This document shows, piece after piece, positions 60,373 through 64,000 of a stretch of DNA of 64,000 nt. Below the pieces are notes generated by a model. The model saw only the letters and a program-made list of their open reading frames with translations, made no database searches and was not told the origin of the DNA. The DNA comes from Saccopteryx bilineata (lineage: Eukaryota; Chordata; Mammalia; Chiroptera; Emballonuridae), in NCBI RefSeq assembly GCF_036850765.1, contig NC_089498.1, forward strand, positions 69,790,305 to 69,854,304, written 5' to 3'. A program made the translations under genes and the position numbers. Numbering within the stretch: position 1 is the stretch's first letter; every line of letters begins with the position of its first letter.

Positions 60373-60614
60373 TATATTCAATAATCATGTAGTTAGTTCT
60401 TTATAAATAATTAACTCACTTAAATCATATGAATAAACACGCATTCCAAAATGAGCTGAAGAAAAGTTTATATTTTATGCAGAGTGACTTTAACTATATA
60501 TTTTGAGAATTTTGCATTGTTCTTCCTGATTTCTTCAAAGAGCCTTCCTGATTATTACAGATCTTTTATCAATAAAAAACAATTTGTTCAAGTTTTCTTA
60601 AGATAGAACTATTA

Positions 60615-61013
60615 GCCCTGGCCGGTTGGCTCAGTGGTAGAGCGTCGACCTGGCGTGCAGAGGTCCCGGGTTCGATTCCCGGCCAGGGCACATAGGAGAA
60701 GCGCCCATTTGCTTCTCCACCCCCCCCCCTCCTTCCTCTCTGTCTCTCTCTTCCCCTCCCGCAGCCAAGGCTCCATTGGAGCAGAGATGGCCCGGGCGCT
60801 GGGGATGGCTCCTTGGCCTCTGCCCCAGGCGCTAGAGTGGCTCTGGTCGCGGCAGAGCGACGCCCCCGGAGGGGCAGAGCGTCGCCCCCTGGTGGGCAGA
60901 GCATCGCCCCTGGTGGGCGTGCCGGGTGGATCCCGGTCCGGCACATGCGGGAGTCTGTCTGACTGTCTCTCCCCGTTTCCAGCTTCAGAAAAATACAAAA
61001 AAAAAAAAAAAAA
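60615..61013 (+). mobile_element. SINE-A copy 6 (youngest)
   Basis: Near-consensus copy with intact A box (tggctcagtgg) and B box (ggttcgattcccgg). A perfect 31-bp target duplication lies at 60584-60614 and 61014-61044. The unit gcgtcgccccctggtgggca is followed by a near copy (60878-60925). The tail is A17. High CpG content also points to a recent insertion. Confidence 0.97.
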
Positions 61014-61097
61014 TTGTTCAAGTTTTCTTAAGATAGAACTATTAAGAAGGAAATTTAAAGGTAATTCTGATGGGTTATAATTTAAAAGATGTGAATC

Positions 61098-61298
61098 CAG
61101 ACAACAGCATGGTGCCTGCCAGGGGAAAGGGGGCTGGGGGAGGTGGAAGAGAGGAAAGGGGGTAAATGGTGGTGGAAGGAGACTTGAGTGGGTGGTGAGC
61201 ACACAGTATAATATACAGATGATGTGTTATCGAGTTGTACACTTAAAACCTATATAACTTTTTTAACTACTGTCACCCCAATAAATTCAATTTTAAAA
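61098..61298 (+). mobile_element. L1 3' end (5'-truncated)
   Basis: Ends gttgtacacttaaaacc...tgtcaccccaataaattcaat plus A-tail. Target duplication aaaagatgtgaatc at 61084-61097 and 61299-61312. Confidence 0.93.
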
Positions 61299-62087
61299 AA
61301 AAGATGTGAATCATTTTGTAGACTAATTCTAAAAAGTGTCCCAGAAGACTTGCTATATGGTAACTTCCATATTGTTAGTCTCGTGTCATAGAGAAGTGTC
61401 CCTGTGAAAAAAAAGCTGGATGGTAAGTCATGCCTCAGAATGTAAAAACCTTTAAAATTGCATTTAAAAGGTTTATAATATATAAAGGCCAATGTAAAAA
61501 TAAAATAAACATATAACACAGTAAGTATAGTGATTATTTTGATATTTAGGTTTTTCTGATGGCATAAAGAAAGATAACACAATAGTTTAAGGCCCCTCTG
61601 AATTGATTCAATAATTCTTTAATCAGAATTTAAAACAGAAATAATTTACAAATAATTTATAGCTTTCTTTGATGAATCAGACCCTGTTTATTTATGGAGT
61701 TTCTAAGCCTTGACAAAGAACAGGCTGATATGAACTAAAAAGATAGAGGAGCTTAATTTGCAATTGTTCAAAATTCAGCAGTATTATACGAGCAACTTCA
61801 GAAGCACAGTTATCAGAATGCATAATACAGTAAATGATGATGGGGAGCATATATAATAAATCAAGCAGCCAAATAGACTCACAAGGATATCACGGGCTCT
61901 TCTGACACTAACCTACCAAATTTCCCTTCACAGGATTTCGTAGACATTGACTGAGTTTCATCCACATCCTATCACCTTCTTGGCCTTCTCCTTCTAATTC
62001 CCTAATGTCTCTAAGCTACTATGTTTTGGTCTAACCACTGGGAAGCCTGAGCTTCATATATTCACTTCATCCCAGAGAGAAACCTAC

Positions 62088-62227
62088 TGTTTTCACTGAG
62101 TCACTCAAAGCTTCCCACTGCTGAAATGGCATCGACATCTGGCTCCTTCGCCAGTGGTCATAGCGGGCTCGACTTTCTTCGTTAGTCAGAATCTCCTTTG
62201 CCTTCTGCAGCTTCTGAAAAGTCTCCA
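62088..62227 (-). CDS. DNAJC12: DNAJC12 coding exon 3 (end of J domain)
   Basis: DNAJC12 is a cytosolic J-domain co-chaperone of HSC70 that helps fold the aromatic amino acid hydroxylases (PAH, TH, TPH). This 140-nt exon encodes two bases that finish a Val codon, then 46 codons beginning ETFQKLQKAKEILTNEESRA and continuing RYDHWRRSQMSMPFQQWEAL. That is the end of the J domain (helices III-IV) and the linker after it, equivalent to human residues 54-99. The acceptor reads tttgttttccag and the donor gtaggt. The exon ends in phase 0 after the Lys-Thr pair, which fits exon 4. The HPD catalytic loop is in exon 2, which I did not find up to position 64000, so the gene is cut by the window edge. The identification rests on a near-exact match to the human protein as I remember it. 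Confidence 0.97.
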
Positions 62228-62304
62228 CTGGAAAACAAATGAAAAAATGAGTACGTCTCTTTTGGAAGAGTTATTTTAAACTCTTAAACATTTAGACTGA
62301 TCTC

Positions 62305-62440
62305 ACTGGATTACGTCTCTGCTACTTAGTAGCTGTGTGACCTTGGGTTAGCTCACCGCCTCAAACTTAGTTTCCTCCTTTGTAAAGTCTATCATAAGGA
62401 CAAGTGAGATTGTGTAGGTAAAGTGCTTAGCTCACAATTT
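62305..62440 (+). mobile_element. MIR fragment
   Basis: Contains agctgtgtgaccttgggttagctcac and cagtttcctcctttgtaaagt-like core sequence of MIR. Confidence 0.75.
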
Positions 62441-62598
62441 ATCCACTCCCCTACTGAGATCCAGTAATGTACCAGGTGCTGTTCCAAGTACTGATGACAC
62501 AGGTGTGAACAATGAACATGACCTCTTTAGTACAATAGACATTTATAAACATCGAAAAAATTATAATTTTGTCTACTAGGAAGAAAACTACCTTTTCT

Positions 62599-63482
62599 CC
62601 CCCCCCCTTTTTTTATATTTATTTATTTATTTTTAATGGGGTGACATCAGTAAATCAAGATACATATATTCAAAGATAACATGTTCAGGTTATCTTGTTG
62701 TTTAATTATGTTGCATACCCATCACCCAAAGTCAGATTGTCCTCTGTCACCTTCTATCTAGTTTTCTTTGTGCCCCTCCCCCTTCCTCTTCTCTCTCCCT
62801 CTCCCCCCTCCCCCCGTAACCACCACACTCTTATCAATGTCTCTTGGTCTCACTTTTATGTCCCATCTACGTATGGAATAATGCAGTTCCTGTTTTTTTC
62901 TGATTTACTTATTTCACTCCGTATAATGTTGTCAAGATCCCACCATTTTGCTATAAATGATCCGATGTCATCATTTCTTATAAAAAAAATGGGAAGAGGA
63001 TATGAACAGACACTTCTCCCAGGAAGAAATACAAATGGCCAACAGATATATGAAAAGATGCTCATCTTCTTTAGTTATTAGAGAAATGCAAATCAAAACT
63101 GCAATGAGATACCGCCCCACACCTGTTAGATTAGCTATTATTAACAAGACAGGTAATAGCAAATGTTGGAGAGGTTGTGGAGAAAAAGGAACCCTCATCC
63201 ACTGTTGGTGGGAATGTAAAGTAGTACAACCATTATGGAAGAAAGTATGGTGGTTCCTCAAAAAACTGAAAATAGAACTACCTTATGACCCAGCAATACC
63301 TCTACTGGGTATATACCCCCAAAACTCAGAAACATTGATTCGTAAAGACACATGCAGCCCCATGTTCATTGCAGCATTGTTCACAGTGGCCAGGACATGG
63401 AAACAACCAAAAAGCCCGTCAATAGATGACTGGATAAAGAAGATGTGGCACATATACACTATGGAATACAACTCAGCCATAA
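62599..63482 (-). mobile_element. L1 with 5' inversion
   Basis: 62599-62983 is L1 3' UTR in minus orientation (A-tail as the T-run near 62609). 62984-63482 is ORF2 C-terminus in plus orientation: [39 protein letters not shown] and [12 protein letters not shown]. The joint falls where both reach cataaga. This is the twin-priming pattern. Confidence 0.92.
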
Positions 63483-63496
63483 GAAAACTACCTTTT

Positions 63497-63955
63497 TTTT
63501 TTTTTTTTTTTTAAATAATTTTATTTTTTTTAATGGGGTGACATCAATAAATCAGGATACAAATATTCAAAGATAACAAGTCCAGGGTATCTTGTCGTTC
63601 AATCATGTTGCATACCCATCACCCAAAGTCAGATTGTCCTCCGTCACCCTCTATCTTGTTCTCTCTGTGCCCCTCCCCCTCCCCCTTTCCCTCTCCCATT
63701 CCCCCCTCCCCCCCGTAATCACCACACCCTTATCAATGTCTCTCAGTTTCACTTTTATGTCCCACCTATGTATGGAATAATGCAGTTCCTGGTTTTTTCT
63801 GATTTACTTATTTCGCTTCGTATCATGTTATCAAGATCCCACCATTTTGCTGTAAATGTTCTGATGTCATCATTTCTTATGGCTGAGTAGTATTCCATAG
63901 TGTATATGTGCCACATCTTCTTTATCCAGTCATCTATTGACGGGCTTTTTGGTTG
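63497..63955 (-). mobile_element. Second L1 3' end at the same site
   Basis: Minus-orientation L1 3' UTR and ORF2 end, closely similar to 62599-62983, extending further to ccatctattgacgggc. It lies between gaaaactacctttt (63483-63496) and gaaaactaccttttct (63956-63971). Confidence 0.9.
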
Positions 63956-64000
63956 GAAAACTACCTTTTCTAACAGTAGTCGTCAGGGATGGTAGTGACC

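Larger units (their letters stand above)
46649..62087 (-). other. DNAJC12: DNAJC12 intron 3
   Basis: A 15,439-bp intron between the gtaggt donor and the taattaacgcag acceptor. It contains mostly SINEs plus L1 tails, LTRs, a Tigger-like element, a mariner MITE and microsatellites. No coding exon was recognised inside it. Stretches with nothing recognised: 48235-48920, 50245-51055, 51570-52070, 54100-54900, 56780-57305, 58960-60240 and 61315-62080. Confidence 0.9.
62228..64000 (-). other. DNAJC12: DNAJC12 intron 2 (partial)
   Basis: Sequence upstream of exon 3 up to the window edge. Besides a MIR fragment it is dominated by two L1-derived insertions. No exon 2 with an HPD motif is visible. Confidence 0.85.

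Noticed and set aside
60569..61202. Long minus-strand open frames of 150 and 196 codons, and a 148-codon plus-strand frame
   Set aside because: They run through the GC-rich SINE-A copy 6. The same peptide patterns recur in the SINE-A copies at 13165 and 47834, so they are not genes.

Overview
This is mammalian nuclear DNA, almost certainly from an insectivorous bat. The evidence is a tRNA-headed SINE set of a kind I associate with microbats, chiropteran-type L1 3' ends, and several hAT and Tc1/mariner MITEs that still have clean target-site duplications. The SINEs fit neither the Rhinolophus type nor the classic vespertilionid VES consensus as I remember them. An emballonurid such as Saccopteryx is a tentative guess. 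No prokaryotic signal, operon or CRISPR array is present.

The only protein-coding gene I can support is DNAJC12, on the minus strand. Its last three coding exons lie at 62088-62227, 46444-46648 and 39752-39846, with correct splice sites and phases. They account for the residues equivalent to human 54-198, and exons 1-2 would lie beyond position 64000. An intact tRNA-Ser(TGA) gene lies at 11744-11825, just downstream of a CpG-rich block (about 10905-11710) with two NRF1-like motifs. From memory, human chromosome 10 has the same order (tRNA-Ser-TGA, DNAJC12, then SIRT1), so the window appears syntenic with human 10q21.3.

Layout. 1-7805: two defective L1 copies, one probably inside the other. 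8893-10262: a RAN processed pseudogene carrying a hAT MITE. 10905-11850: CpG block and tRNA-Ser. 12000-24200: intergenic, with SINEs, hAT elements (one keeping a transposase C-terminus), and old LTR-like pieces. 24235-31745: a dispersed, near full-length L1 broken by seven SINEs and a SPIN-like hAT MITE. 31746-39750: old L1, hAT MITEs, a clean solo LTR, SINEs and a MaLR LTR, up to the DNAJC12 3' UTR. 39752-62227: DNAJC12 exons 5 to 3 with two introns full of SINEs, MIRs, LTRs and DNA transposons. 62228-64000: part of intron 2, with two L1 insertions at one target site.

I found no new multigene system. The items most worth a second look are an internally deleted Tc1/mariner with about 103-bp inverted repeats and a transposase N-terminal ORF (43400-43996), the four-fold nested MIR around it, the SPIN-like palindromic hAT (26565-26768), a 21-nt templated inverted insertion between opposed SINEs (53023-53043 and 53609-53629), and the paired L1 insertions near the right end.
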